From Paenibacillus sp. PL2-23 (GTDB taxonomy: Bacteria; Bacillota; Bacilli; Paenibacillales; Paenibacillaceae), in the NCBI RefSeq assembly GCF_040834005.1, contig NZ_CP162129.1:4599501-4663500 (forward strand): a stretch of 64,000 bases of DNA, in the 5' to 3' direction. The notes under the pieces are model-generated. The model did no database searches. It worked only from the letters and a program-made list of their open reading frames with translations, and was not told the DNA's origin. Shown one piece after another: positions 42,661-52,394 of the stretch; position 1 is the first letter of the stretch; the number at the start of each line of letters is the position of its first letter. Position numbers and translations under genes: made by a program.

Positions 42661-43834
42661 GAGCTTCTTCCGCCAGCGTGAACGACGAGTTCGCATGGCC
42701 ATGGGCAGGCGGGGCATAAGCGATCCGGAGCATCTCCGCCGTAACGCCGGGGCCGAACGCAAGCGCAACGCCTTCCCGCACAGGCGCGCGGCTCGCCTCC
42801 AGCTCGCGCTTCATCTCCGCCAGCACGAACAGAATGGTAGCAGACGACATGTTGCCGTAATTCCGCAGAATAGAACGGCTGGCGGAGGTCTGCTCCTCTG
42901 TCAGACCGAACAGCTCCTGCAGAATATCGACAATGCCTCTGCCGCCGGGATGAATCGCCCATAAATCCGGCTTCGCGGCACCCTCCAAGAGACGCTCCAC
43001 CTGAGCTGGAACATGCTCGCCAATTAACCGCGGTATAGAGGTCGACAGATACAGGTCAAAGCCATGGTCGCCGATCTCCCATACCATCTCTCCTTCGCTG
43101 CCTTCCAGCAGAACCGTTCGCTCCTCGCCAAGCAGGAAGCAGCTATTGTCCCTGCCACGGCTCTCTGCCGCTCCCACCACGCAGGCGGACGCGCCATCCC
43201 CGAAGAAGGAGGCGCCGTAGAGCGCTTCGCGACCGCCGGAGGGCTGGATGTGAAGCGTACACAGCTCCACACAGACGATTAACACACGCGCCTGCGGCTG
43301 GGCGGACACCATTCCCTTGGCCAAGGCGATCGCCTTTAGCCCCGCCGCGCAGCCGAGGAAGGTGAGCGGGTACCTCGCAGCCGTCTCACGGAGGCCAAGC
43401 TCCCGAATAAGCACAGCGTCCAAGCCAGGCAGGAATTGTCCCGTGCAGCTTACGGTTATCAGATGTGTGACGCTCTCGGCCTCCGTGCCGCCGTCTGCAA
43501 GCGCTGCGCGCGCGGCTTCAACTGCAAGAGGGACGCATGCCTGCTTGTACACCGCCATCCGTTCGCCAGTCGTCGGCACCAGGCCGCCGCCCAGCTCCGG
43601 TCCCTTGAAATAGCGGCAGTCGTCCGCCTCTTCCAGCAAATTCGGCTCGCACGTATATCGGCTGTCCACCCCGCACTGCTTGAAGATTCGCTTCGCCCAG
43701 CGGCTGGAGTCCGTATGGCCCGCCCCGGCCAGTGCCTCCACCAGCCTGCGCGACGTATCCTCCTGATCCATTCGATATGGAGGAACCGCTGTTCCTATTC
43801 CCCAGATTGCCGCAATCTCCCGTCCTGTGTTCAT
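42653..43834 (-). CDS. Type III polyketide synthase (chalcone/stilbene synthase family)
   Basis: 393 residues from the ATG at 43834, six bases after AGAGGG; an ATG two codons upstream is nearly equivalent. The catalytic triad is intact: Cys near 160 (TFLGCAAGLKAI), His near 294 (WAIHPGGRGIVD) and Asn near 326 (NYGNMSSATILFVL). Bacterial relatives extend long acyl-CoA starters with malonyl-CoA to alkylresorcinols or alkylpyrones. It is the first gene of a coupled trio with a methyltransferase and flavoprotein, and a near-consensus sigma-E promoter lies upstream. A mother-cell-made methylated phenolic lipid or pyrone is the likely product; the chain length and ring are unknown. Confidence 0.9.
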   Translation of the reverse strand: MNTGREIAAIWGIGTAVPPYRMDQEDTSRRLVEALAGAGHTDSSRWAKRIFKQCGVDSRYTCEPNLLEEADDCRYFKGPELGGGLVPTTGERMAVYKQACVPLAVEAARAALADGGTEAESVTHLITVSCTGQFLPGLDAVLIRELGLRETAARYPLTFLGCAAGLKAIALAKGMVSAQPQARVLIVCVELCTLHIQPSGGREALYGASFFGDGASACVVGAAESRGRDNSCFLLGEERTVLLEGSEGEMVWEIGDHGFDLYLSTSIPRLIGEHVPAQVERLLEGAAKPDLWAIHPGGRGIVDILQELFGLTEEQTSASRSILRNYGNMSSATILFVLAEMKRELEASRAPVREGVALAFGPGVTAEMLRIAYAPPAHGHANSSFTLAEEAHA

Positions 43835-43911
43835 TGGCATCCCTCTTCCCCTGTTATCTAGGCCCCAGCTGCCTAGCTTGCGCCTGGTCAGACAAGCCTC
43901 TAATCAGGATC

Positions 43912-43940
43912 ATTGTATTCAGGACGCTTCCAAAATATGA
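43912..43940 (-). promoter_or_regulatory. Sigma-E-like promoter of the type III PKS operon
   Basis: On the minus strand TCATATT (43934-43940), a 14-bp spacer and AATACAAT (43912-43919) match the sigma-E consensus KMATATT-N14-CATACAMT with one mismatch. Transcription would begin about 70 bases before the PKS start, implying mother-cell expression early in sporulation. Confidence 0.6.
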
Positions 43941-43949
43941 ATGCTGCTC

Positions 43950-45248
43950 CTACCGCGAGTCCGCCAGGATGAGGTCTATCTGCCGCGCAGTATCCGCCAG
44001 CGTCTCCCGCACGTCGCGGCCAGCAATAAAGATGTCCTCCATCGCCGCGGCATACAGCAGCTCAATCGCGTTCCATTCCGGAATCGACGGCCGGTAGAAC
44101 GCGTCAGATATCCCTTCCATATAAGGCATCAGATATGCGCTATTGGCGGCTTGGCCCGCTTCGAACGCCTTCGTATTGGCGGGGATGAGCCCCGCCTCCA
44201 TCAGCTTCAGCTGGGTCGCCTCCGACGTCATCCAGCCCATGAACGTCCACGCCTCCTGCTTGTTGCGGGCACCTCTTGTCATAACCAAGCTCTCCCCGCC
44301 GATTATGGAGCCGTAATCGCCGTCGCTCGGGAACGGCGTCGGCACGGTGCGCTGCAGAAGATCGGCCTCCACGCTAACGCTGTTCAGCAGAATGCTGTAA
44401 TACCAGGGTCCATCGTCAATCATCAGAATTCGGTTCGACGTGTAAACCTCCTTCCACAGATCGGCGCTGCCTTCCAGCATCCAGGGATTGATGACGCCCT
44501 GCTGGAACAGCCGGCGCAGCTCCTCCATTGCTTGGACGCTCTCCGCGCTGTCGAGATAACCCGCCGCGCGGGTGAAGCCGGCATCCGCAAGCCTTCCCCC
44601 CAGCGCCATAAAATACGGAAGGCTATGCCACAGCTCAATGCCGGACATGCCAATGATATAGCTATGCTGCTCGGCAAGCCCCGCCAGCTCTGCGAAGGAC
44701 GCCGGCGGCTCCGCGAGGCCCAGCTCCTCCAGCAAGGCGGCGTTATAGATCGCGGCTTTGGTCGTCACATTCAAGGGCACTCCATATACGCGGCCATGGA
44801 ATCGGTTCGTCTCCAGCATCCGTCCCCCAAGCTGTGAGGCTACCTCCCCGTAATCGGCGAAATCGTCGAGGGGCTGCAGCAGCCCCCGCTGCGCGAACAC
44901 CGGCACCCACGTATAATCCATCCGAATAATATCGGGCGTCTTGCCCGCCGACGCGCGCGCCTGAAGCGCGGCATGATATTCCTGGTTATGCGTCTGCCTG
45001 ACGGATTCCACGACGATGCCGGGATGCTCCGACTCGAAGGCGGGGATTACCTCCCGCTCGAACACCAAAGTCTCCTCGTCACTGTACGTATGCCAGACGA
45101 CGATACGCTTCTCCCGCTCCTCCCCCAGCCGCGGCACAGAGCTGGAATCGTCGATGATAGAATCGCTCATGCAGCCGGCGAGCCCCGCGACAACAGCCGC
45201 CATAGAGACAAGCCTTATGAGCAGTCGGAGCGGATTACGCCTCATCAT
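43950..45248 (-). CDS. Extracellular sugar-binding lipoprotein, last gene of the GH66 operon
   Basis: 432 residues, ATG after GGGGGAGAAGC. Lipobox VVAGLAGC, then a family 1 solute-binding domain beginning RIVVWHTYSDEETLVFEREV. It is clearly a paralogue of the first gene of the operon (shared YSDEE, MD-x-x-WVP-x-FA, GIELWHSLPYFMALGG versus GVHAWGIGPWFWSLGG, IDDGPWYYSI versus SDDGPWFYSI). It overlaps the end of the response-regulator gene by 14 bases. Being attached to the two-component genes and not to the permeases, it may present ligand to the YesM-type sensor; that is inference. It could equally be a second transport receptor. Confidence 0.82.
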   Translation of the reverse strand: MMRRNPLRLLIRLVSMAAVVAGLAGCMSDSIIDDSSSVPRLGEEREKRIVVWHTYSDEETLVFEREVIPAFESEHPGIVVESVRQTHNQEYHAALQARASAGKTPDIIRMDYTWVPVFAQRGLLQPLDDFADYGEVASQLGGRMLETNRFHGRVYGVPLNVTTKAAIYNAALLEELGLAEPPASFAELAGLAEQHSYIIGMSGIELWHSLPYFMALGGRLADAGFTRAAGYLDSAESVQAMEELRRLFQQGVINPWMLEGSADLWKEVYTSNRILMIDDGPWYYSILLNSVSVEADLLQRTVPTPFPSDGDYGSIIGGESLVMTRGARNKQEAWTFMGWMTSEATQLKLMEAGLIPANTKAFEAGQAANSAYLMPYMEGISDAFYRPSIPEWNAIELLYAAAMEDIFIAGRDVRETLADTARQIDLILADSR

Positions 45249-46806
45249 GCTTCTCCCCCCTCAGCTCCCTGTAGTCGACGGGCGAATGCCCCGTCATTTT
45301 TTTGAACAGCTTGCTGAAATATTTGACATCGCCAAAGCCCGACTGCTCCGCTACCTCGTACACCTTCAGCTCTGAGCGAGACAGGAGCCGCTTCGCATGC
45401 TGCACGCGCAGCTTGATAACGTAATCGATGAAATTTTCACCCGTAACCTTCTTGAACAGGATGGAAAAATAATTTTTGCTCACATGCACATAGTCCGCCA
45501 CCTGTTGAAGCGTCAGCGGCTCCGTGTAATGTGCGCGGATATAATCCAGCGCCTTGTCGACGGGATGGGCGGTGCCCGGCGCGTCGAACCCGCGTCCATC
45601 GCCTGATCCCGCCTTGCGCAGCTCTGTCACGATGGCCAGCAGCGTGTCGCACAGCTCACCCAGCGTGCCCGTCTTGAACAGCCGGTCGAACGACTCCACC
45701 AACGTATAGGGGTCTAGCTGCCGCTTGAACAGAACCGACAACACCCGGCTCGCCTCCTCCTTGAGCCGCAGTGGCGGACAGCCGCCCGATGACCAGTCCT
45801 CGCGCCATTCGGCGAGTGCGGCGGCCAGCTTCCGTTCGCCTTCATCGGTCTGCTCCCTGTACAGCTCCGGCAGCTTGAGGCCATCCCGCTTGTCGCCGCC
45901 GGGCGCTTCCCAGGCATACATGCCGCAGCCTTCGAAGAAGCCGCGGTCCGCAGCGTCCCGGCCTTGCAGGAACACCTCGCGGATCCCGCCGGCCCCGCGT
46001 CCCGCCGCATAGCCGATCGAGACGCCGATTGCGCCCTCCGCCTCCAGACTCGCCGCAAGCGCGCGTAGCCTGCTGCCGCTGGCGTCCGATTCCCAAGCAG
46101 CGCCTTGCGGCGGCTTCGGCATGAGGAGGAACAGCTCATTCTCCCCTGTCTGCAGAGCTATCGCTTCCGGCTCATGCAGGTAGAGCTGCTCCATCAGTCC
46201 CTCCAGCAGCACCGCCTTGTGCAGGTATCCTTCCCGCTCCTCGATGGCGTACAGCTTGCTGAGCTGAATGACGAGTCCAAGATAATCGCCGCCCAGCCAT
46301 CCCGGGCAAGCCTCCTCCGGCAGAGCGCCGCTCTTGTGCAGCAGATGCTGCTTCAGCTCCCCCTCGCAGCGTCTGCGCGCCAGCGCCAGCTCATCAGCTC
46401 CCGAGCGCCGCCCGCTTGCGGAGGCCTCCTCCTCCAGCAGCTCCTTGCATCGCCGCAAGGTCTGCAGCAGCTCCTCGGGCTCCAGCGTATGCTTGAGAAT
46501 ATAATCCGCAACGCCCAGCTTGAGCCCTTCCCGAACATATTCGAAGTCGTTATAGCTGCTGATGAACACGACCTTCGTCCGAGGGTGCCGGGCAAGCGTC
46601 TGCTGTGCCAGCGCCAGACCGTCCAGCACCGGCATCTTAATATCCGTAATCAGAATATCCACCGGCTCCTCTTCCAGCAGCCGCAGCGCTTCCGCCCCAT
46701 TCGCGCAGCTGGCGACGACGGTTATGCCCTCCCTCGCCCAGTCCACAGAGGCTTGAATGCCGAACCGAATGATCGGTTCATCGTCTACGATCATCGCTGT
46801 CCACAT
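45235..46806 (-). CDS. AraC-type response regulator (YesN family)
   Basis: 523 residues from the ATG at 46806, nine bases after AGGAGG, inside the 3' end of the kinase gene (29-base overlap). The receiver domain shows the acidic pair IVDDEP, phospho-acceptor ILITDIKMPVLDG (~D54), VVFISSYNDFEYVREGLKLG and the K in ILKHTLEPEEL. A long central region of ~280 residues follows, then a C-terminal AraC domain with both HTHs: LTLQQVADYVHVSKNYFSILFK and EVAEQSGFGDVKYFSKLFKKMTG. With the adjacent kinase it would activate this operon in response to an extracellular saccharide. Confidence 0.9.
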   Translation of the reverse strand: MWTAMIVDDEPIIRFGIQASVDWAREGITVVASCANGAEALRLLEEEPVDILITDIKMPVLDGLALAQQTLARHPRTKVVFISSYNDFEYVREGLKLGVADYILKHTLEPEELLQTLRRCKELLEEEASASGRRSGADELALARRRCEGELKQHLLHKSGALPEEACPGWLGGDYLGLVIQLSKLYAIEEREGYLHKAVLLEGLMEQLYLHEPEAIALQTGENELFLLMPKPPQGAAWESDASGSRLRALAASLEAEGAIGVSIGYAAGRGAGGIREVFLQGRDAADRGFFEGCGMYAWEAPGGDKRDGLKLPELYREQTDEGERKLAAALAEWREDWSSGGCPPLRLKEEASRVLSVLFKRQLDPYTLVESFDRLFKTGTLGELCDTLLAIVTELRKAGSGDGRGFDAPGTAHPVDKALDYIRAHYTEPLTLQQVADYVHVSKNYFSILFKKVTGENFIDYVIKLRVQHAKRLLSRSELKVYEVAEQSGFGDVKYFSKLFKKMTGHSPVDYRELRGEKHDEA

Positions 46807-48619
46807 GCCGCTGCCCCTCCTGTCTCGGCTTTTTTTGAGGAATGAGCACAAGCTTCGCCACGGTGCCGCCTTCCTCACGCGACTTCATCGTTACCCGAGA
46901 GCCATGGTCAAAATACAATCGGGCGCACTCATGCACATGCTGCAGCCCGATGCCCGTATGTCCCTCGCGAACGGCCTTCTCCATGGAAGCCATGAGGTCC
47001 TCCTTCTCGGGAAGAAGTCCAATCCCGTTATCCGTAACGGTAATGACGACGGCTTCTCCTTCGCTGACGGCATGAATCTCGATCTCGCCGTCCGTTCCCT
47101 TGGGCACAATGCCATGAAAAATCGCATTTTCAACAAGCGGCTGAACCAGCATGCGCGGCACCGGCAGAGATGCTGCCGTCTCATCGAGCCTAACCTGCAG
47201 ATGGAATCGCAGATGGTACCTCATTTCGAGGATTACCAAATATTTGGCGATAATGTCCAGCTCCTCCGCAAGTGTCACGAAGCTGCCCTTCCTGCCCATA
47301 TTGGCCTCCAGCAGTCTCGTTAGAGCAGATATACCGTCGTATGCCTTCTCGGCTTCGCCGTATTTGATCAGCCAGCGGATGGTGCCCAGCGTGTTGAACA
47401 GAAAATGGGGGTTAATGCGATGCACGGCCGCCCGCAGCTCCGCCTCCTGCTTCAGCTTCTGCTCCTCCGTCACCTGCTCCATCAGCAGATTGATGTCGCC
47501 GATCATCCTGTTGAATTGATGGCTCATCAGCCCGAATTCATCGTTCGTCTTCACATCCGTCCGCACCGTCAGGTCGCCCTTCTGCACCAGCTTCATGCCC
47601 CGGGTTAGCTGCTTGACCGGCTTCGTGACCCGGCTGGCAATAACAAGGCCTGCCGCGATGCCCAGCAGCGTAAAGATGCCGAACGACATCAATATATTGC
47701 GATGCAGCGCGCTCAGCTTATCTGTTATTTCGTGAACAGGCACCGTGCCAACGAGCCGCCAGCCGTTGCTAAGCGGCTGCTGCACGCCGTAATAAGGCAC
47801 ATCCCCCAGCAGAAATTCGAACTCTATGCGGGGATCGTTCCCTATATGGGAGAGCAGCTCCTTGTTCGACACCATGCCCCCGATGCTCGCCTCATCCGCC
47901 GATATCATCAGGCGCCCTTCGCTGTTCACAACGAAGAAGGCGCCCGTCTCCCCCAGCTTCATTTCCTTAATCTTGTCGATCAGCTTGCGGCCATTCAAGT
48001 TAACCAGAATATAGCCTACCGTCTCCCCGCTGCTGTAGTCCTTGATCGCTCTGCCGATCGGCAGCACCATCTCCGTATTATCACCGCCGCTGCTCAGCCT
48101 GTCCGCCGCAATCCCGCTCCAGACCAGTCCACCCTCCAGCTCTCTCGCCTTCTCGGCCCAGGGCTGATTGCCAAGGTCGTATCTGGCCAGCTTTACTCGG
48201 GAGAAGGTGCCGCTCCCCCAGCCTGTCGCGTTGTCCTTCAACACATACACAATATTAACGAAGGAGCTGGAGTAGACGACATTGTTCAGGAAGCTCTTCA
48301 TATACTCCTCGTTCTCTCGCCACAAAGCGGGATCGCCCCCCTCGGAGGGCTGATTGGCCAGCACATGCTGAATGCGGGAGTCGATATAGATCATGTCCGA
48401 TACGTCGCTGCCCGCGTTGAATATAAAGGATAGAGAGTCCGCGCCCTGCTTGGCGATCTGAACCGACGCCTCCCGCACATTCTGCTTCACCGTAGCGTTC
48501 GAGACGACGTAGAAGGAGAAGCTGGTGAACAAGGCAGGGATCAGAATAACAAACACAAAAGCCGCAATCATCCGCGTTGTAAAAGACATTCGTATTCGCT
48601 TGCGCCATCGTTCCACCAC
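46778..48619 (-). CDS. Sensor histidine kinase (YesM/LytS-type)
   Basis: 613 residues from a GTG at 48619, nine bases after AGGAGG; the frame open to 48706 lies in the GH66 gene. Membrane segments near 17-37 and 280-300 bracket an extracellular sensing domain of ~240 residues. A HAMP domain follows (KPVKQLTRGMKLVQKGDLTV). The His_kinase domain has the acceptor AVHRINPHFLFNTLGTI near 400, and the HATPase has PLVENAIFHGI and TVTDNGIGL with GHTGIGLQHVHE. It pairs with the overlapping YesN-type regulator. A binding protein may feed it the signal. Confidence 0.9.
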   Translation of the reverse strand: MVERWRKRIRMSFTTRMIAAFVFVILIPALFTSFSFYVVSNATVKQNVREASVQIAKQGADSLSFIFNAGSDVSDMIYIDSRIQHVLANQPSEGGDPALWRENEEYMKSFLNNVVYSSSFVNIVYVLKDNATGWGSGTFSRVKLARYDLGNQPWAEKARELEGGLVWSGIAADRLSSGGDNTEMVLPIGRAIKDYSSGETVGYILVNLNGRKLIDKIKEMKLGETGAFFVVNSEGRLMISADEASIGGMVSNKELLSHIGNDPRIEFEFLLGDVPYYGVQQPLSNGWRLVGTVPVHEITDKLSALHRNILMSFGIFTLLGIAAGLVIASRVTKPVKQLTRGMKLVQKGDLTVRTDVKTNDEFGLMSHQFNRMIGDINLLMEQVTEEQKLKQEAELRAAVHRINPHFLFNTLGTIRWLIKYGEAEKAYDGISALTRLLEANMGRKGSFVTLAEELDIIAKYLVILEMRYHLRFHLQVRLDETAASLPVPRMLVQPLVENAIFHGIVPKGTDGEIEIHAVSEGEAVVITVTDNGIGLLPEKEDLMASMEKAVREGHTGIGLQHVHECARLYFDHGSRVTMKSREEGGTVAKLVLIPQKKPRQEGQRHVDSDDRRR

Positions 48620-48678
48620 TTGCTCTCTCCTCCTTCCTCTCTGGAATTCTTCCAGTATACAACGATTCTGGCGCTGCT

Positions 48679-50475
48679 TTAATATTCCAATACAAGCATA
48701 CCCCAATATTTGAGCTTAGGCAGCGTCATGGTCACCCGTCCATCCTGCTGCGTGAAGGAAAGCGGCAGGGCGGAGCCGCCGTAGTGATCCGGCGATGCCG
48801 TCCACACCCTCTTCACTTTACTATCCGCCTTAAGCGTCACCTTGGCTTCTATAATTTCCGCAGGCTCAGCCTGGTTGGCCTTATTGTCCTGCCACTCCAG
48901 AGTCGTCGCGTCCGTGAAGTTAATGAGATGAAGCACGGTTCTACCTTGCGCCTCCTTCGCGAACATCCATACCTTGCCTCGCTCCGGCTGCTCCGACAGC
49001 TCCAGCCCTTCGCCCGCCGCCTCATCAAGCGCCTTCTCCGTTACGCCGTCTCGAAGCAGATTCTGGTAAGCGGTCAGGAAGTCGTAATAGGATACGAGCG
49101 TAGCCTCCAGCTCCTCCGTCATTCTCAGATTACGGTTTGGAAAATATTCCTTCGCCAGCATACTCTCGCCAAGCTCAAGATGGGAGCCGCCGGAAGCGAA
49201 GATGACGGCATCCGTCAGCAGGACGCCCGGCGTGTTGAACTCGCCGGAAGAGCTGGCGTGGTCATAGTTCATATAGGCGGCGAACACGGTGTTCAGCCTG
49301 CCTTGGCTATAGCGGTAATTCTGATCCGCAATGTCCTTCAAGCTGCGATAGCCTGGATGGCCATCCCATACCTCCGTGTACAGAAACTTAACCGGCGCTT
49401 TGGCGATGTGCGCCTGGCCGAACTGAGCCACCGCGTTCATCACGTAATCGACGTCAAGCTCCCTCTTCGCCGCGTGGAGGAATGATTCATACGTTTGCGG
49501 CAGATTGACCTTATCGGCGTTCGCATCATACAGCACGCCCCGGTCGCCAAGCTGATCGACATGCCAGCCGTCGAAGGGCAGATGCTTGAACACCTCCTTC
49601 TCCTCCGCAAGCAGATAGCTCTGCCACTCGGCATTCGCGGGGTTCACGAGCATAATATCGCTTGCCCAGCCGTCCGGCAGCGGGTGCCGATCCTGATTCG
49701 TCAGCAGCGGATCCTTGAACAGCCCCCATTCCCGCTTCACCCCATCCTGCTCCGCGTCGTCAAAAGCGCCGAACAGCAGATTGTAGTTCATAGCCTTCAT
49801 ATTTTTGCCCTGGGCCAAATCAATGTACGCCTTCACAGTGTCGTACGAGACAAGCCGATTTGCGATCTCCGGCCACTGCGACGCCGGCTCCCCTGCATCC
49901 AGCTTAAGCGGCTTGTGATGCTTCCACTGCCAGTCGTAGAATTGGATGCCGTTGATCCGGTATCGGTTCAACCGCTCTATAATCGACTCCTGCTCCGAAG
50001 CCTCCATCGCCATAAAGTCGGCCAGATAGCCGTAGCGCGGGAACCTCCCCCAATCGGAGGAGACGTCCACCGCAATGTTGGCGTGATCAACAATCACACC
50101 CCCTTGCTTGGCGTAAATTTCCGTCATATAGCCCTGGAAGTCCGCGGCTGGCGGCTTCCATTCCCAGTCCAGCGTGGCTGAGCCGTCCCATGCCAGCGTC
50201 GTCTCCTCCAGCGTCTCGTCGAGATGCCTGTAGCGCACAACCAGATCGCCGCCCTGTGCAGAATCCAGCATGGTCAGCGTATAGCGGACCGGCTCGCCGG
50301 GGCTGTATCTCGCCTTGTCGGTTGTGATATACGCGATGAGTCCGGCATCGCCCGCCGCGCGGGGATCAACCCCCGCGCCGCCGCCGAAGCAGCCGCCCAG
50401 CAGCGCCGGAACGAGCAGCAAGCCTATGAAGAAGGCTGCTGCCCGGGTTGGATGTATTTTCAAAGCAGCTGTCAC
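48679..50475 (-). CDS. GH66 dextranase/cycloisomalto-oligosaccharide-type glucanase, lipoprotein
   Basis: 598 residues from a GTG overlapping the permease stop (GTGA). Lipobox LLGGC places it on the outer membrane face. The GH66 core is evident: RYGYLADF, INGIQFYDWQWKHH, the nucleophile Asp in GWHVDQLGDRG (~305), the acid/base Glu in LYTEVWDG (~366), and YMNYDHA...FNTPGVLLTDA. GH66 enzymes cleave alpha-1,6-glucan or cyclise it. The large CBM35 insertion of typical cycloisomalto-oligosaccharide glucanotransferases is absent, so a hydrolase is likelier. Located directly after two permeases, it probably trims dextran or cyclic isomalto-oligosaccharides before uptake. Confidence 0.88.
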   Translation of the reverse strand: MTAALKIHPTRAAAFFIGLLLVPALLGGCFGGGAGVDPRAAGDAGLIAYITTDKARYSPGEPVRYTLTMLDSAQGGDLVVRYRHLDETLEETTLAWDGSATLDWEWKPPAADFQGYMTEIYAKQGGVIVDHANIAVDVSSDWGRFPRYGYLADFMAMEASEQESIIERLNRYRINGIQFYDWQWKHHKPLKLDAGEPASQWPEIANRLVSYDTVKAYIDLAQGKNMKAMNYNLLFGAFDDAEQDGVKREWGLFKDPLLTNQDRHPLPDGWASDIMLVNPANAEWQSYLLAEEKEVFKHLPFDGWHVDQLGDRGVLYDANADKVNLPQTYESFLHAAKRELDVDYVMNAVAQFGQAHIAKAPVKFLYTEVWDGHPGYRSLKDIADQNYRYSQGRLNTVFAAYMNYDHASSSGEFNTPGVLLTDAVIFASGGSHLELGESMLAKEYFPNRNLRMTEELEATLVSYYDFLTAYQNLLRDGVTEKALDEAAGEGLELSEQPERGKVWMFAKEAQGRTVLHLINFTDATTLEWQDNKANQAEPAEIIEAKVTLKADSKVKRVWTASPDHYGGSALPLSFTQQDGRVTMTLPKLKYWGMLVLEY

Positions 50476-51305
50476 CCCTTCACTCCGCCCTCATTGAAGC
50501 CGGATTGCACAAATTTCTTCTGGAACGTCACGTACAGCAGCATGACCGGCAGCAACGCAATGATAGACGCCGCGAACACTTGGCCGTAGTTGGTGGAATA
50601 TTTGTCGTTGAACATCATAATGGCGATTGGCAGCGTGCGCAGCGCTTCGCTCTTGATAATGGTGAGAGCCAGGAAGTACTCCTCCCATGTCCCCTGAAAA
50701 ATAAAAATGGCCAGCGTGCCGAGCGCAGGAAGCGATTGCGGCAGATAGATGTTCCAGAAGATGCGCCAGCTCCCGCCGCCATCGATCAGGACGGACTCCT
50801 CCAGCTCCTTCGGAATGCTCTCGAAGAAGCCTCGCAGGAAGAAGACGTTGCCGATCACACCGCCTGCGATATAGATCAGCCACAAGCCGCTGAACGTGTT
50901 CACAAGCCCCATGTCCTTGATAATGACGAACTGCGGGATGATGTTGATAACGCCGGGAATGAACATCGTCAGCAGGAAAATGCGGAATACAAGCTCCTTG
51001 CCCGGGAATGTGAATCGAGCGAAGCCATACGCCGTCAGCGCGCCGAGAAACAACGAGCCGACCATCGCCACTGATGTGACAATGACGCTGTTCATGAAGT
51101 AGCCGAAGAAGTTGTTTTTGTTCCATACCGTCACGTAGTTGGTGAAGTTCATCTTGACCGAGAACACCTGATCCGGCTTCGGCAGCGTGTTGGTGCCCAG
51201 GAAGAACGTCGTCAGGACCATGTAGACGAACGGGAAGACGAACAGAAGAGCGCCCGCAATAATAATCGTGTAGACGATCGTTTTGTTCAAAATTGATGTG
51301 TACAT
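50472..51305 (-). CDS. Sugar ABC transporter permease (MalG type)
   Basis: 277 residues, ATG after AGGAGGAGCGCAC. Six membrane segments and the EAA loop ELEESVLIDGGGSWRIFWNI near 180-200. It is the second permease of the operon, starting 13 bases after the first. Its TGA overlaps the GTG of the GH66 gene, coupling import to the surface glucanase. The substrate is inferred to be an isomalto-oligosaccharide from that coupling. No ATPase gene is present in the operon. Confidence 0.87.
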   Translation of the reverse strand: MYTSILNKTIVYTIIIAGALLFVFPFVYMVLTTFFLGTNTLPKPDQVFSVKMNFTNYVTVWNKNNFFGYFMNSVIVTSVAMVGSLFLGALTAYGFARFTFPGKELVFRIFLLTMFIPGVINIIPQFVIIKDMGLVNTFSGLWLIYIAGGVIGNVFFLRGFFESIPKELEESVLIDGGGSWRIFWNIYLPQSLPALGTLAIFIFQGTWEEYFLALTIIKSEALRTLPIAIMMFNDKYSTNYGQVFAASIIALLPVMLLYVTFQKKFVQSGFNEGGVKG

Positions 51306-51317
51306 GTGCGCTCCTCC

Positions 51318-52283
51318 TTAGAACATTTTTTGTCTTCCGATTTTTTTCATCTGCGTATAGGTGATGGCGAATACGAGCATGCCCATCATAACGCCCATGG
51401 CCGACGCCGGCCCAAACTTCAGATTCTGGAACGCCTCGATGTAGATTAAGCTCGGAATGACGTGCGTCTGGTTCATCGGACCGCCTTGCGTAATGAAATA
51501 GACCTGCGGGAAAAATCCGAACGCGCCGTTAATCAGGTTAATCACGATGAACAGCGTGATGGGCTTCAAGAGCGGAATGGTGATGCGCCAGAACTTCTGG
51601 CCGGCATTCGCGCCGTCGATGTCGGCGGACTCGTACAAGTCCTTCGGCACACCCTGCAGCGCGGCGAGATAGATCACAACGCCCCAGCCGACCGTCTTCC
51701 AGATATGGAACAGCCAGATCATCACCATGGCCGACCAATAATGGCTCCGCCAGGAGATGGGCTCGGACAGGATGCCAAGCTTGGCGTGGAGAACGTAATT
51801 GATGAAGCCGCCGTCGCCGTCGGCGAACAAATATTTGAACAAGAGCGCGATAATGATCCATGATGTGACGATCGGCAGGTAATAGATCGTGCGGAACGCA
51901 ATCTTGTATTTGACGAATTTGGCGTTGATCAGCACCGCGAAGAAGATCGCGAGAAACCAGTTGACCGGCACGGTGGCCGCCACGTTCAGGAACGTGTTGC
52001 GCAGAGCGATCAGGAACCGTCCGTTGGGGTCCTGGAACACTTTGGTGTAGTTGTCGAAGCCGACCCAAGGATTCGCCGCATTGGGCATAATGCTGTAGTC
52101 CTGGAAGCTGATCATAATATTGCGAATCATGGGATAGATGACAAATACGGCGATGCCGATGAAGCCTACCGCCACGTAAGGCAGCACAGCCATCCATTGC
52201 CGCAGTCCCAGCTTGAAGCTGCTCTTGCGCTTGCTCGCCGCGAGCGCTTGGTTCGTCTCCGGTGTGAATAAGGGGGCAGACAT
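51318..52283 (-). CDS. Sugar ABC transporter permease (MalF type)
   Basis: 321 residues from the ATG at 52283, 11 bases after AAAGGAGG; an upstream GTG at 52295 abuts the ribosome site. Six membrane segments are visible, with the EAA loop DLYESADIDGANAGQKFWRI near 215-235. The N-terminal tail is polar and the first helix is VLPYVAVGFIGIAVFVIYPM. It lies between the first binding protein and the second permease and shares the operon with the GH66 enzyme. Confidence 0.87.
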   Translation of the reverse strand: MSAPLFTPETNQALAASKRKSSFKLGLRQWMAVLPYVAVGFIGIAVFVIYPMIRNIMISFQDYSIMPNAANPWVGFDNYTKVFQDPNGRFLIALRNTFLNVAATVPVNWFLAIFFAVLINAKFVKYKIAFRTIYYLPIVTSWIIIALLFKYLFADGDGGFINYVLHAKLGILSEPISWRSHYWSAMVMIWLFHIWKTVGWGVVIYLAALQGVPKDLYESADIDGANAGQKFWRITIPLLKPITLFIVINLINGAFGFFPQVYFITQGGPMNQTHVIPSLIYIEAFQNLKFGPASAMGVMMGMLVFAITYTQMKKIGRQKMF

Positions 52284-52394
52284 TCGCTCAGGCACCTCCT
52301 TTCTGTAGGTGAAGAAGCATAAGGGAGGAAGGGCGACTTACCCCGTTTGCGCGAATTTCGCGCGTCCGGCGATGCCGCCCTCCCCTGTCACGCG

